64,000 bases of DNA from Phoebastria nigripes. Lineage: Eukaryota > Chordata > Aves > Procellariiformes > Diomedeidae. The stretch is from positions 1,388,773 to 1,452,772 of the forward strand of contig JAYKAV010000489.1 of assembly GCA_035582835.1 (NCBI GenBank), given 5' to 3'. Each line of letters starts with the position of its first letter. Position 1 is the stretch's first letter. This document shows, piece by piece, positions 1-17,490 of the stretch. The position numbers were made by a program, and so were the translations under genes. Below the pieces are notes generated by a model that saw only the letters and a list, made by a program, of their open reading frames with translations, did not search any database and had not been told where the DNA came from.

Positions 1-2587
<2,587 letters not shown>

Positions 2588-2898
2588 TCACAGATGCAAT
2601 TACTGGAGCTATTTACAACTGCTTTCTACTGCTTTAATATCAGGAGAAAGCAACCATTATATTATCAATGCACAAAATGATGGGTACACAGCAAGCTACG
2701 TGGCTACTTTTAAGGAAATATTCTTGAAGATACCTGGAATTAAAAAAACATGTCTTTTAAAAGTAGTATTAATCAGTGGATTTCCTTCAAAACAGCTCAG
2801 CAGCACTACAAAACCTCAAACAAGATTATCTTGCTTGAAATCAGAGTCTCAGAAAGCTACTCTTAAAATGCTTTGATTTCCAATTCAGCTGTACATAC

Positions 2899-3015
2899 CG
2901 CCTTCTGTTCAGCCAGGACTTTACATTTCTCACGTGCTTCTTCTTCATGTCTTCTCAGCATATTCTCAAGTGCTTCCTTATCTGCAAGATCTTTCTTCAT
3001 CTGATTTTCCAACAC
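2899..3015 (-). CDS. CIT: CIT coding exon 19 (coiled coil)
   Basis: 117 nt, phase 0-0, residues 769-807, [14 protein letters not shown]... to ...VLAEQKA. Coiled-coil segment rich in Glu/Lys. Acceptor TTTAG and donor GTATGT are both present. It matches the mammalian segment between the VLDNQ and EQKA positions, with conservative changes. Confidence 0.95.
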
Positions 3016-4746
3016 CTAAATGAAGACATTTCTTTTGTCTAAATTATATCTGTTTCACTGGGCAAAGGGCAAGCAGAAAGAAAATCATCAAGACAGACAG
3101 AATTTTTTTTTAAGCAATTGATCATATCTCAAGCAAAATTAAACCCAAGATGCAATTGCGTGAAATCCATGGAAGAGCAAACTCCAAAAAAGAGCACTCC
3201 CTCAGTTATCTCTGAAGACTGAATTTAATGATGGAATTTTATGAAGACATGGAGATACTGTAGATTTTTTTAAGTCATATAAACTGTGTTCAAGAAATAT
3301 TCCAGACTAATGCAACAGAAAGCAGAAAAACTCTATACCCCAGTATGCATAGTAGAGGAAGTAAGGAAGTGCACATCCTTTGGCTGCCCTACCAATATGG
3401 CTCAGAAGTAATTTGTAAGTTCCGTAAGTATGCATGAGCAACTGAGACCCCATGAATTCTTCAAGTCGGAGACACCAAATGAAACAGCTAAGTAAAAGAC
3501 TTCTTTTTGTGGCACGAATACCTGCCATCAGGAACAGGATTAAAGTAACTAATTGTTACATTTTTTTAAAAATGCATGTTATGTATGCCCAGAGCTTTAA
3601 ATCAGTTGTTAAACTGAAGGTCATTTCCTTCAAAGACAAGTTTTCAAAGGCACAAAGTCTGGACACCACAGGATATTTTTTACTGTTCCAGTTACAAACA
3701 TCCCATGTCCTCTTTCATCCCTTTGAACCTTCTTCACCTGGCTTCCTGATTCCTCCTACTAAACCCTGTATCATATGTCCCTATAATACACTGGGTCTCT
3801 TTCTTTTAATTCTTTTTCCAATCCCTATCCTCTTTTCCAGTTTTTATGNCACCACTTCTCCTTTCCCAACATCTACCTCTGATCTTCCTGCTTTCTATCA
3901 CTCTCCTCTCATTACTGATTACCATGTGCTCTGGTCTGCCAGGAAACCTTCTTACTTCTTTTTTTCCCTTCATATTTCTTCCACAGAAATTCCTTCTCTC
4001 ATCTTAAATGCTACAGCCTCTCACATTTAAGCCAAAACGCAGAATTAAAGTCCTAGGTAAACGTACTAGATAAAGATTGCTGAAAAGATTATGCTTAGTA
4101 GAAACAAAGATTCTTACAAAATGCATTTACTGGCTGATGTACTGCAGGTCCTTTAGAAATATCCTTAGCCAGTGCACACACTCCTATTTCCCAATTTGTT
4201 TTCCTAATTTTAGATGGTTCTATGATTCTATTTCTAACTGTTTGTTAGAGTCTTATGCTACCCTGGAAAAGACAAAAACAAAGTGGGTGGCTTCTGTGGC
4301 TCTTTGGCAGATGTTACAGCTCCAAGAAGACGGAATTTCAAGAAATGCTCTAGTATTTGCTGAATTTAAAACTTGCAGGTAGGCTGNATGAATACTCTTA
4401 GAAAATCATCCGTAGGAACTGAAAGCTTTTTTAGGATGTGAGATCCAATAACATTAAGTATTATTTATTCAGCAATAGTCAAATTACAACCAACAACTGC
4501 CTTCCTATAGTTCTGACTTCAAATGCCACCTGTTTTAATGCAGTGCTAAAGACAGATAAGGTACAATGGCATGGACTAGAAGAAAAACTTATTCAGATTC
4601 CACTAAGCTCTCTGAACATTTCAGTAGTGATAAGCAAGAAGGCAACTCATAAGACAAAACAATCAGAGCCTAAAGGCAACTGTTTTTCCCTGAACTCATT
4701 CTACCCACAAAAGCTTGTAGGAAGATAATAAGAAGATATTTTTTAC
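3016..4746 (-). other. CIT intron between coding exons 18 and 19
   Basis: 1.7 kb of AT-rich intron sequence. The region 3690-3990 is pyrimidine-rich on the plus strand. Near 4216-4230 there is a short match to the CR1 terminal octamer, too short to call an element. No other feature seen. Confidence 0.6.
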
Positions 4747-4842
4747 TTTGAGTTTTTCCTCATAGAATTGTTCCTTCTGTTTCAGCTGCAACTCCAGATG
4801 TTGTGCTGCAATCTGAGCCTCACGATGCTTTTCTTCCAGCTC
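4747..4842 (-). CDS. CIT: CIT coding exon 18 (coiled coil)
   Basis: 96 nt, phase 0-0, residues 737-768, [10 protein letters not shown]... to ...FYEEKLK. Coiled coil. Acceptor TTTTAG; the donor is GTAAAA, a weaker form. It matches mammalian citron [18 protein letters not shown] with conservative substitutions. Confidence 0.94.
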
Positions 4843-7802
4843 CTAAAAGCAGCAGAGATTCATATTCAGACACAGAGAAACAGTAGGTGCTGTGTGTATG
4901 TGTTACACAGGTATCAAACATTCATTCATTCTCTTTTTTAAGGCTTCACACTATAAAAATCCCAAGACCAGGGCTGTCGCAGTAAAAAAACATTATGAGA
5001 GCTGCACATTATCAGTTTTAAACTTTGCATATTGCTGCTGACCCGTCTACTGTAGAGCAGATACACTGCTAAAGACAAAGACTTCCACTTCCACAGTAAA
5101 AATCTCCATTTTCCAGTAAAATATTCCCAAAGATGGGCCAAGGATGTTTTGTGAAAACAAGCAGTTATAAACACTTTATAGCTGCAGTGGCTTCACAGGA
5201 AGTTCAGATCTATTTTTAACAAGGTCTCTCACTTGTTTTCTCACAGAAGACCTCAATAATGGGGCACCACTGTCTATGCTGTTCATTCTACGTTCATAGA
5301 GTGGGAATAGTATTTACTTTGCTATATTCCTCAGACNAATGTTGTCAGAATAACTATTTATAAATTGCTTGGAAAATGAAAAGTGCANGATGCAATATAT
5401 GTGATAGAACATACCAGAATATTTTTAACCTCTTTACTTCACGTCAGATAGTTTGAGCCATGCACAGGAAGGACTTAAATAATTTTGTATCTCAGAAGTT
5501 AGCTATTTCTGCTGTCTGACTATATTATTCGGGATATATCTATAATCACCTTTCAACAGGACACCTCACAAGAGTTGAGCTTAGAACTTTATGCTCATTC
5601 ATTGTCATATTTGCCATTCCAACAATTTCCTTAGAACAAGAGGCAGATCCAGGTCTGTCATTCACTACTGCTAGGTCGACTCTTGCGTAGACAAGTTCAG
5701 GTTTTGGGATGCATCCAGGTCTCCTGTCTGCCTTCATTACTGCATAGCACAGGAAAATTTCCTGATATTTCTACTTTAGCTTTTCTCATATTCTCTTTTC
5801 TGATCTTCCTCATCTTGAAAACATACAAAGACTTTTTTGCTCCAGTAATTGCAATAGACCTCTTTTTCCAGAAGTGAGAATCAAAGAGGAGGTTCACCAA
5901 AAGTAGGTCATCTACAGTGCCTAGTACCCGACACTTCTGCAAGGAATGGAGATTGCTGCTTTTTGCAATTGAAATATGTCTCCCAGCAACAAGAGGGACA
6001 ACTCACCTCCCCCAGAAGCCCACATGTTTCAGGTCCTGGCAGAGAATCAGACAAACAGATCAGCAGCAGCTTCAAAGCTACCAGCATCCAACTGCTCATA
6101 TTGTAGCAGAAGCTTCACCAGTTTCTGCAGCGGCACTTAACAGCCAGTGTGGGCTTAAAAAGGTAATCTCTCACCATTCCAGTTCTCACTTACTATTCTC
6201 TATGCAGCGCTAACTTTGTTATTAGCATCATAGCAATGATCTACACATTCAAGCAGTAGTAAGTATCTTCTCTAACTTGTTTCTTACTTTTTANTCAATT
6301 CTCTACAGGCAGATCAGCAGGTACTTCTCAGATACTGCTAGATGAGTGTATGAAACCAATGCCTTTATTCAACGATTTCCACCTTATTCTATGCAATTCT
6401 GTATCTTCAGCTCCCTTCCTACCTTTCTATACCAGGAAAAGTCAAAGGTGTTTGAAGAAATCAACTTGAGGGAACGAACAGGGTAGAAGTGGATAAAAAA
6501 GAAAACTATTACCCTGTGCTCCCAGATCAGAGCTACAAGGGACTAGGAAAGACTCTCTAGGATTTCTTCTTCATGATGAAGTCAAAACGCCTGTTTTACT
6601 TTTTTATAAAATATTGTTGTCTGTCTCCAACATTCTGTCAGAATTCCATGGAAACTGTCTATAAGAAGAGCTAAACATATCCCATGGTGTAAAACAATTA
6701 ATCGATATTTCTGCATTCCCTTCCTGTTTTACCTCCACAGAGAACGTAATCAAAACCAAGTAACAATCCCCAAATATACACAAGAGGCTTATGAAACAAT
6801 TCAAAGTTTTACACTATTTCTAAACATAAAGTTGGCTCTGTGCCCAGCAAAACCATAGTCTCCCACTTACCATGCACTCATGTTATCAAAACAATGTGAA
6901 AGAAACAGCACTACTAAAGAACTGAATCTACCTTTTCTTGAGAGCGCTCAGGCACTCTGATGCTGAAGTCTATATATGCAGCTGTTACCCAGAACAAGTA
7001 TGGGTCATCTGTTGACTCCAAATACNGTTATTTATACATTTCCATTTGGCCTTCCTCAGGTGTGTCTATGCTCAGGATTGCTACCAATAAAAAGTAATCT
7101 TTTTCTCCTGATCATATTGGCAACACAGAAAGAGAACTCATGAGAAATGCAAAATTAATTTAATTATTCCACTATAAAATTATGCTTCCTGTCCCAGGGA
7201 AGTAAAAGTATTAGAAACACCCTCTGCTTTGTTCACTGTAGACTGACATACCAACTTGCTATACAGATTTAATAGGTTTAACAAGGAGAGAAAAAAGAAA
7301 TTGCCAACAGAGAAGTTATGTGGGTGAAAATGGATTCCTGACAAATATTATCTTTGGAAATGAACAGTTTAGATGACTAATTTCTAATTTCTCTCTGCTT
7401 CAAAACGTAAGCATTTCAAGTAGATCTGACCTCTAAAATCCTTTGCAATTTAGTTTAAAAGCTAGATATCAATGTTTTTATTGTTGCAGTATCCTGTACT
7501 GAGAATGTTTCACTTCTGAAACAATCATTAGGTAATTAATTTAAATACTACTAAGTTGACTTAAAAGTGCTCCCACTGAGACAACTAGAATTTTAAAGTA
7601 ATATTAAGAATAAAGGTACAGGACTGAGTTTGTAACTAAAGGTGCAAATAGAATTTGAGCACTTAAGCTTTCTCCAGTATGACTGGTACAAGAAACAAAT
7701 CCCCTTTCCACCTTATTGAATGCAATTCTATGTCTTCTGTTCCTTTCCTACCCCTTTCTTACAAACTCTTACCCTTTATCTTTCATTTTCACTTCTGCTC
7801 AC
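4843..7802 (-). other. CIT intron between coding exons 17 and 18
   Basis: 3.0 kb intron with no coding or repeat signal that I recognise. Short open frames here (for example 5546-6213 on both strands) show no family resemblance and look like chance. Confidence 0.6.
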
Positions 7803-7928
7803 CAGAATTTTTTCTGCCATCTGTTGAATCTGTTGAGATTTAGTTTGAATATCTTCCTTTAGACGGTTTTCTCTTCGTTCCACAGTCTCTAATCTCTTCA
7901 CTTGATTCTCCAGAGAATGGCGCCGTTC
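7803..7928 (-). CDS. CIT: CIT coding exon 17 (coiled coil)
   Basis: 126 nt, phase 0-0, residues 695-736, [14 protein letters not shown]... to ...QMAEKIL. Highly charged coiled coil, close to the mammalian [15 protein letters not shown] segment. Acceptor CTACAG, donor GTGAGC. The intron on its upstream side carries the solo LTR. Confidence 0.95.
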
Positions 7929-8256
7929 CTGTAGAGCAATTATTAACTGCCATTTAGGCTAACCAACTCTGCATTATCACAAAGCAATGAGTAGTTTCTA
8001 GAAAAAGTCAGCTGAAGCAGTCAATGTATGGTTTTCTTTTATATTTTAAATCCTCATCATGCCTCAAATCCCTTATGCTAACCACATGTCCTTCTTGACT
8101 CCTCACTGAAAATAAAAAGCCTCTTGGTTTTCTTCAAAGAAATATATGCTTTTTAATTAAAAATGGATTAATGTCTAACATCACTTTCCCATGAATAGTT
8201 ACTACAGGAATACAAGCTGTTCACAGTGGTCCAGATGAGGGTTCCTAGACTGCGAC

Positions 8257-8809
8257 TGTCGTGGTTTAACCCTGGCCAGCACCTAAACACCACGCAGCCA
8301 CTCGCTCACCCCCCAACTCCGGTGGGATGGGGGAGAGAATTGGGAGGGCACGAGTAGGAAAACTTGTGAGTTGAGATAAAAACAGTTTAATAATTAAAAT
8401 AAAACAAAGTAGAACAGTAATAACAACAGTGATAACAACAACAACAGAATACACAAAGCAGGCAATGTACAATGCAATTGCTCACCACCCGCCNAACCGA
8501 CGCGTGCCCGAAACGCGAGCGCCCGTCCCGGGACCCAGAGGCCCCCCACACCCTTAGTTTTTATACTGAGCATGACATTGCATGGTATGGAATACCCCAT
8601 TGGCCAGCTGGGTCAACTGCCCCGGCTATGCTCCCCCCGCCAGCTTCCCCTGCACCTGGCAAGCTATAGGAGGCCGAAAAGTGCCCGGTGCAAGCACCAC
8701 CTAGCAACACCCAAAACATCAACGGGCCATCCAAACCCAAAAACACAGCGCACCCCCCCCCCCAGCTACTGAGAAGAAAGTTAACTCTGTCCCAGCCGGA
8801 ATCAGGACA
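8257..8809 (-). mobile_element. Solo LTR, avian ERVL-type endogenous retrovirus
   Basis: A 553-bp unit that begins TG and ends CA. It is flanked by GCGAC (8252-8256) and GAGAC (8810-8814), a 5-bp target duplication with one mismatch. The sense strand is minus: it opens TGTCCTG, has a TATAAAAA box at 8558-8565, an ATTAAA polyadenylation-like signal at 8386-8391, and ends CCACGACA. The ends and internal motifs match a common bird ERVL LTR family as I remember it; the exact subfamily needs a repeat library. No internal viral genes are present, so it is a recombination product (solo LTR). It lies in a CIT intron in the same orientation as CIT. Confidence 0.85.
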
Positions 8810-8857
8810 GAGACACATCTCTAACTAATTTACTCTAGATAGACATTCTCCACTCAC

Positions 8858-8998
8858 CTCTGCTTCAAGCAATTTCTTCTTCATGCTTTCATTAGAATCT
8901 TCCCGATTCTGAAGTTTCTCTAACTCCTTCTCAGCTCTCTCCTTTGCTTGACGGATATTCTGAAGAAGTTCAGTTGCCTCTGAGCTAGCTTTCACAGC
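8858..8998 (-). CDS. CIT: CIT coding exon 16 (coiled coil)
   Basis: 141 nt, phase 0-0, residues 648-694, [17 protein letters not shown]... to ...KKKLLEAE. Coiled coil, highly conserved. Acceptor TTTAG, donor GTGAGTG at 8857. The LTR begins only 48 nt downstream of this donor. Confidence 0.95.
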
Positions 8999-10174
8999 CT
9001 AAAGGTCCAAAGAGAGGGGGGGAAGGTATTATGAGAAAAACACACACACAAAAACTTGGTATGTGAAAAGTTCATAACCTCAAGAAGGTCAACATTCTGA
9101 ATAAAATTGCTACAGAACTTTGGCCTAGCAGTCTAAAATTAAGACAACCTACAAACATGTGCAGGAACCCAAATTCTAACTTCTGTTACATAATTCTTTT
9201 CTGTTTCACAAAAACCTGAAAATCCAGGAGATCTACATATTTGTCTTGCTGTACTGCAAGTTTCTAATTATCTCTATGTACTGAAAGTAAAGTCTACTCC
9301 TAAATTCAGCTGAAGTTCTTGGAAAGAACTCACAAAATACTCTTACTAAAACACTAGGAGAATAACCTGTTGGCCTACAGATAATTCCTTAGAATTAATG
9401 AAAGGAGAAAACAGGAGGGGGGATTAAAACATGACTGATTTGAAATATTGGAAGTATTCTCTCTACATAGTTTTGGCCTCCTATTCATATTCTAGACCAC
9501 TAANTCTTGAAAAAGCCCTCTCTCAGCAGGTGCCAAGTTTGAAAAACTCTCTCAGCGGATTATTATGACAACCCCTTTCTTTTCTGCTGAAAGATCCCAG
9601 TAAGAGAAGTTCCCCTACTGTTCTTACAGTGCCTTCTTAAGTGACAGACTGACCACAATGGCAAACATTAGGTATTATGTACTTCCTTCAGCTTACATTA
9701 CCAAGGTATTTTAATTCTGTTGTGAACCCTTATCATTCAACATTTTTTCTGTGAATAACTGAACTGGAAAGTGAGTTTGCAATTAAAACAGAGTATACTG
9801 GGAGACTAAACCAAGTCCAACATATATTGTACTAGTGAGCTAAAAACATCTGAACCCTGTCTTCAGAAGCAAGGGACCAATGCATTGCATACGGCATACC
9901 CAAACTGGCCTTTTAAGTTAGAATTTCTCTACACTACTCCAGTTCTGACTCAGCTTCATTTGTAAAAATAAACACTGTTGACACATCTCAAGAGCCAAAA
10001 GCATATTGAGAACACCAATGATTTCAGATACTGGTTCCCACCCCCTTTTCCTTATCATCCCCCATGCTATGACTAATTCTATTTTTGAGGATAAAACAAA
10101 GTGCATCCCTCCTCTGCATTAAGGTTTCACTGGAAAATCTTGTGGAAAATTCACTTTCACCACCCAGACATTAC
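8999..10174 (-). other. CIT intron between coding exons 15 and 16
   Basis: 1.2 kb intron. A short ACAC tract near 9044-9053 and otherwise unremarkable AT-rich sequence. Confidence 0.6.
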
Positions 10175-10228
10175 CTTTGTCAGCTTTTCCTGCAGCTCCT
10201 GGATTTTGGCCTGCTGCTCTGTATTGAT
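10175..10228 (-). CDS. CIT: CIT coding exon 15 (coiled coil)
   Basis: 54 nt, phase 0-0, residues 630-647, INTEQQAKIQELQEKLTK. Too short for ORF scans; found by homology to mammalian INAEQQLKIQELQEKL and by its borders (acceptor CTGTAG, donor GTAATG). Confidence 0.93.
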
Positions 10229-10661
10229 CTACAGTTAAATAAAAAGATGGGGGGAAAGAATATCATAAAACCAAAAAGGAAAAAATGCTCTCTACTTATG
10301 ATACCATATTTATTTTAATTAATTTCCCAGAAATCTTTGTTTCTCTCTATAAATTCCAACACACCAAGATGTTCCTTGGCAAATCTACTCCCATTTTACT
10401 AACTTCTGGTTGATTTCCTATTTTGGTCACCAAGTAGACTGTTCAGTGTGAGAATACTCAGAATTCTTTTTATTTTTCATTTGCTATTCTTTATTCATAA
10501 AGAAAATGCTTATATATCACTAACCTAACTCCAAACTCAGATTACACATAGTGGCCTGTCTTTGCCTAGCTTCTGAACACAATCCATTAAGAACAGGATA
10601 TCCAGACACACTTTTATGTCAAATCAGAAAGAACAGTGAATCACATCAAGAAAAAGATTTT

Positions 10662-10685
10662 AAAAAAAAAAAAAAAAAAAAAAAA
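10662..10685. repeat. Poly(A) tract, 24 nt
   Basis: Uninterrupted A run on the plus strand inside the intron between CIT coding exons 14 and 15. No retroposon body is visible on either side. Confidence 0.95.
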
Positions 10686-10798
10686 GTAGGGAGGGATGCG
10701 AGGCTGTGCATGCCATTGACTAGCCAAAGATACTCCTGGTTTCTGTGCATAATATGAAAGACCCAGGAAGCAAACTCCAGGACACTGAAGTAGCATAC

Positions 10799-10852
10799 CT
10801 TCTCCAATTTGCAATACAACTCTCCTGCTTCATTTTTTCCTTGATCTTTAAC
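10799..10852 (-). CDS. CIT: CIT coding exon 14 (coiled coil)
   Basis: 54 nt, phase 0-0, residues 612-629, VKDQGKNEAGELYCKLEK. Corresponds to mammalian AKDQGKPEVGEYAKLEK; more diverged than its neighbours. Acceptor TTACAG, donor GTATGC. Same length as exon 15. Confidence 0.92.
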
Positions 10853-11037
10853 CTGTAACTTAAATATAAAATATATAAAAGTCTCAGGAAAAGTTGTAGT
10901 ACACTGGTCTTCTATCCAGTCATCACCTCATGCAATTTAAACACAAGCAGTTACACAAAGTATAAATTACATTATTTCCAGCGTACAATTGAAAGACATT
11001 TTGTATTAGTTGTACAAACCACACTAATCTTTAGAGG

Positions 11038-11066
11038 ACACACACACAAGTTGTGTGTGTGTGTGT
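11038..11066. repeat. (AC)n-(GT)n inverted microsatellite
   Basis: An AC repeat runs straight into a GT repeat, giving perfect 12-nt arms (11038-11049 and 11051-11062) around one G. It lies in the short intron after CIT coding exon 13, about 63 nt from that exon's donor. Confidence 0.9.
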
Positions 11067-11119
11067 AAAACAGCACTAGAAATTCAAGCAAGCATCAGCC
11101 CCCTCTCCCACAAAGCCTA

Positions 11120-11335
<216 letters not shown>

Positions 11336-12835
11336 TTAGAGGCAACAGGGGAAATACTTGGAGCAGCAGATCCCAGAATACTGATTGCAGGCAAGAGGCA
11401 CATTTAAGAATATGTGGAAGAAAAGTAAAGTACAAAATAAAACAATAACAGCTAAATGAAATAACATATCCATGGTGTTCTGGTTTGAGTCTTGNCATTT
11501 TCAAGTCAATACTCATAAAAGTATAAAAGTCAAAACATTGACTTTCCGAGAGTGGCTTCACTGCAAAAACACATACATACATCTACAAACAAACGATAAA
11601 AATTACTTACATTTCTAATTTCTGAAACAGAAATGTGCCTTTGAGTTGATGTCTCTACTAAATGCCCAGATGCTCCCTTAAGATATATTTTCTCAGGCTG
11701 AAACATGACAATTACCAGAGATCTGCACAGCTTGGGTAAAAGGAAAGAGGAAGTAGAGGGGTAGCATACTGTGGCTTCTAGCCATCAGTTATTTTCTCTT
11801 GACAGAGTTAAAAAGGATCATATTGCTTTGTATGGAAGACAACCTAAAATCAAATTTTAACTTAAAAAAACTGTCTAAAAATCACATTGCCATAAAAGAT
11901 ATTTGCCTATATAGGCAGAAATAACGATTCCCCATGCAGGACACTACAAGATAGGGCATTTGGATGGGGAAGGTGGGAGAAGAAAAGAACATTTGAATTG
12001 ACTATCTCAATGAGACTGGGTACTCAAACTGAGACTAGCTCATGAGATTGCTTCTCATATCTTTACTGGAAAAAAAGAATTTAATTTTGTTTATTTAGCA
12101 TTTACTGTCCTGCAAGTATATATTTTATAAAATTACTCTAAAAAAATAAAACCAAAGTATTTTTTATGAAGCTGAGAACAAGTAGAAAACATGCACATCA
12201 AGAGCTAGGAAAAAAGATTATGAAGGACTGACAGTGGGGGAGTCTGTCTTTCTTTCCATTTTAATATCTTACAATACGCCTGACTACCCCCATATTCAAG
12301 AGAGTAACTGTCTCATGACAAAATCAGGTTTGTCATCACTCCTTCCAGACAGCCAGCTGTCTTTAGTTAGACAAGTGATTGCACGAACACTGACCCTAAT
12401 GTCAGCCTGTGATTCTCTAGCAACATGGAGAGCTTATGCAGATATTTAAAGAAGCTGGGCCTTTAACAGACTGCTTCACTATCCGTTACAGGGAGCATGG
12501 CAGAATGGCTCTTTGGTTTGTAATCCCCAAATTGGTTCTCCAGTTTGTAAGGCAGACAGGGGACCTACTCTTTCCAGTTAGTCTTTCTATGGATGATCTT
12601 ATTTTCTTGCTGGAAAGAATTAGAGCCTTTTTATAATAAGTGAGCACACATTAACTCAAATATTCATTTCATACAAACACATTTGTGAATAAAAAAGGCA
12701 GAATGGTTTGAAGGAATACATGTTCTGCTCAGAAATCATAATTTGTTAAGACTTCCTAAAATACTCAGCTTTTATATCAGCAAACACTTGACCAAAGAAT
12801 TACAGGTATGACTAAAGTTGCCACTGTGAAAATGA

Positions 12836-12902
12836 GTGTTTGGGAAGGGAGGAGAAGGAGTGTTTGGAAGGGGAGGGAGAAAAGAAGGAAGAGGAGGAGA
12901 TA
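12836..12902 (+). repeat. Polypurine (G/A) tract with internal duplication
   Basis: About 65 nt, almost all G and A on the plus strand. The motif GTGTTTGG followed by GGAAGG/GGAGG blocks occurs twice (from 12835 and from 12859), suggesting a local duplication. Confidence 0.75.
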
Positions 12903-13246
12903 ATTAGTAATATTTCAGGTTTTTTTGTTTCTTAATGTTTGCAAGACTATCTTTGAATAAATCTCATGGTCAGGTCAAAGGAACAGGCCGCATCACTCAA
13001 GGCAACACAGAGCAATACTTCTTGCATATGCATTGGTCATAGTTTAAAAACTATCAGGATGTACTTAAGCGCATCCTAAAGGACAGACAAAGCTCAGGGC
13101 ATATATCTGAAGCAAATCACATCAGGGTAGCTGCATACAAATGAGTGGGCCTTTCAAAAAAATATAGATTCTGATTTGTTGCAAGTTCATCCATCCATAT
13201 GGGTCTTCATCAAGTAAAGACCAGAACACAGGTTTAGTTAAAAAAA

Positions 13247-13327
13247 NNNNNNNNNNNNNNNNNNNNNNNNNNNNNNNNNNNNNNNNNNNNNNNNNNNNNN
13301 NNNNNNNNNNNNNNNNNNNNNNNNNNN
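13247..13327. other. Assembly gap (81 N)
   Basis: Run of N inside a CIT intron next to low-complexity A/C sequence. Probably a collapsed or unreadable simple repeat. Confidence 0.98.
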
Positions 13328-14814
13328 ACAAACACCACACAAAACCAAACAAAAAAAACCCCACACCCCCCAAACAAAAAAACAACAAAAAAAAAAAACA
13401 CAAACCCACCATGCTCTTCAAGTACCTAGGGTTAAGTTGAACCTACAGTCTTGCCCTGAAAATACCAAATGCCTAATTATTGGTTTTTGAAGATTCTGAT
13501 TTGCTGTTAATTTTACTCATTCTCTCTCAAGCTTCAGGTTTTCAACAGCAAAACTCTAAGGGACTCTTCCCTCTCACCTCCCAGTTCCCTCTGACTTAAA
13601 AATAATGATCCAAGTCTTTAATGGCTAAGATCCACCTGCTGGTATGAGTCAGCAAAAACATCTCTGCATATTTTGTTGCAGTGTTCTTGCACATGAAGTT
13701 TCAGATAGCTCAGAAGACCACCCCAGATATGAAAGTCTGCAGGATATTACAAATTCATTTGTTGACCTAAGCAGCATTTTTATGTCATCATGAATCTTCA
13801 CACACCAAATTAAAAGATTCTGGGACAAAATACTTGATTAAAAATTACTTGCATTATTTTTCCTCTGTTACATGCGTCTGTACTGCCTAAGAATCTATTG
13901 ATATTTATCATGACCAAAAATGTTCCACATTTCAATATTTAAAGCAACTTTGCTAACAAAGCACCAGAACACAGAGTAATGAGCTTTAGATCCCTTCTAT
14001 TACATAAAACAACCATCCAGAAGAATGCTGTAGAAGTCTATGGAGGCCTTCTACATCCAGAGGGTTGTTTCTGCATTTCATTACTTTTTACATAAGAGCT
14101 GCTCATGTCTGGAGAATTATTACCAAGGTTTCTGGGCTTCCTTGTCTCAAACACTATGAAATTAGTCAGTTAATGTTTGCAAAGTGCTTTGAAGATGAAA
14201 AACAACAGATAATTGCAAAGAATTGTTTGAACACCATAGCAAATTTCAATTTCTTTTTCTCAATATAATATGTTGCTATTAATTCATAAAACTGAATGGG
14301 TTCTGTCTTGTAGACCATTTTAAATCCTAAAAATGTCCACATTTGTCACCATATTTTCATTTAATTTTGACATTTCTTTTTCCTTATGAACAACTGAATG
14401 GATTAATAACTTTTCAACATTCTTCTGGTGGAAAAAAATTATGAACATCTACTTTGCAAATAGATTAAACTAGGAAAAGAACAGTTAGGCAACACAGATT
14501 CTATTTTGAAAGACTATTAAGCATTTTAAATGGCCAGATAAGAAAGAAGAAAAAAAAACAACATGAAATTAAGGCTAGCTCACTTCTCTCCCAGGTGAAG
14601 ATTCATGAACTTGTGAAATTTGTATAGCTTGACCATTTAAAATGGATAGTTCATTTCTAATGCAGCATATTGCTAAAGCATTGCAACTTTCTCCTAAGCT
14701 GGTTTTATAGACAAAGTACGTTCAGGACTAGGAANAGAAAAACTTGAAGTTTGGAGTTTGTGCTTACTTGCAATATACACAAAAGTGTACTTTTGTTGCT
14801 TCCCATTTTGTTTA

Positions 14815-17384
<2,570 letters not shown>

Positions 17385-17490
17385 CTTGTGACACTTCTCC
17401 TGGGCGTCTTGGAGTTCTTTGCTCTTGAGAAGAAGTTTCTTTTCCATGGAGCTGACCTTGGCTGGAGAATCCACACTTGAAAAAACAGAT
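17385..17490 (-). CDS. CIT: CIT coding exon 10 (linker between AGC tail and coiled coil)
   Basis: 106 nt, residues 431 (last base) to 466, [18 protein letters not shown]... to ...QEKCHK. Acceptor TTTTAG; the first base A completes the GAA codon begun by exon 9. Donor GTATTT. Links the kinase tail to the coiled coil and is more variable at its N-terminal end than its neighbours. Confidence 0.94.

Noticed and set aside
4216..4230. TTCTATGATTCTAT, like the CR1 terminal octamers
   Set aside because: Only about two octamers with no CR1 body on either side. Too short to call an element.
8266..8818. Several overlapping short ORFs around 8266-8818
   Set aside because: They fall inside the non-coding solo LTR.
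13122..13421. 99-codon minus-strand ORF
   Set aside because: It spans the N run and Phe-rich low-complexity sequence; the apparent protein is an artefact.
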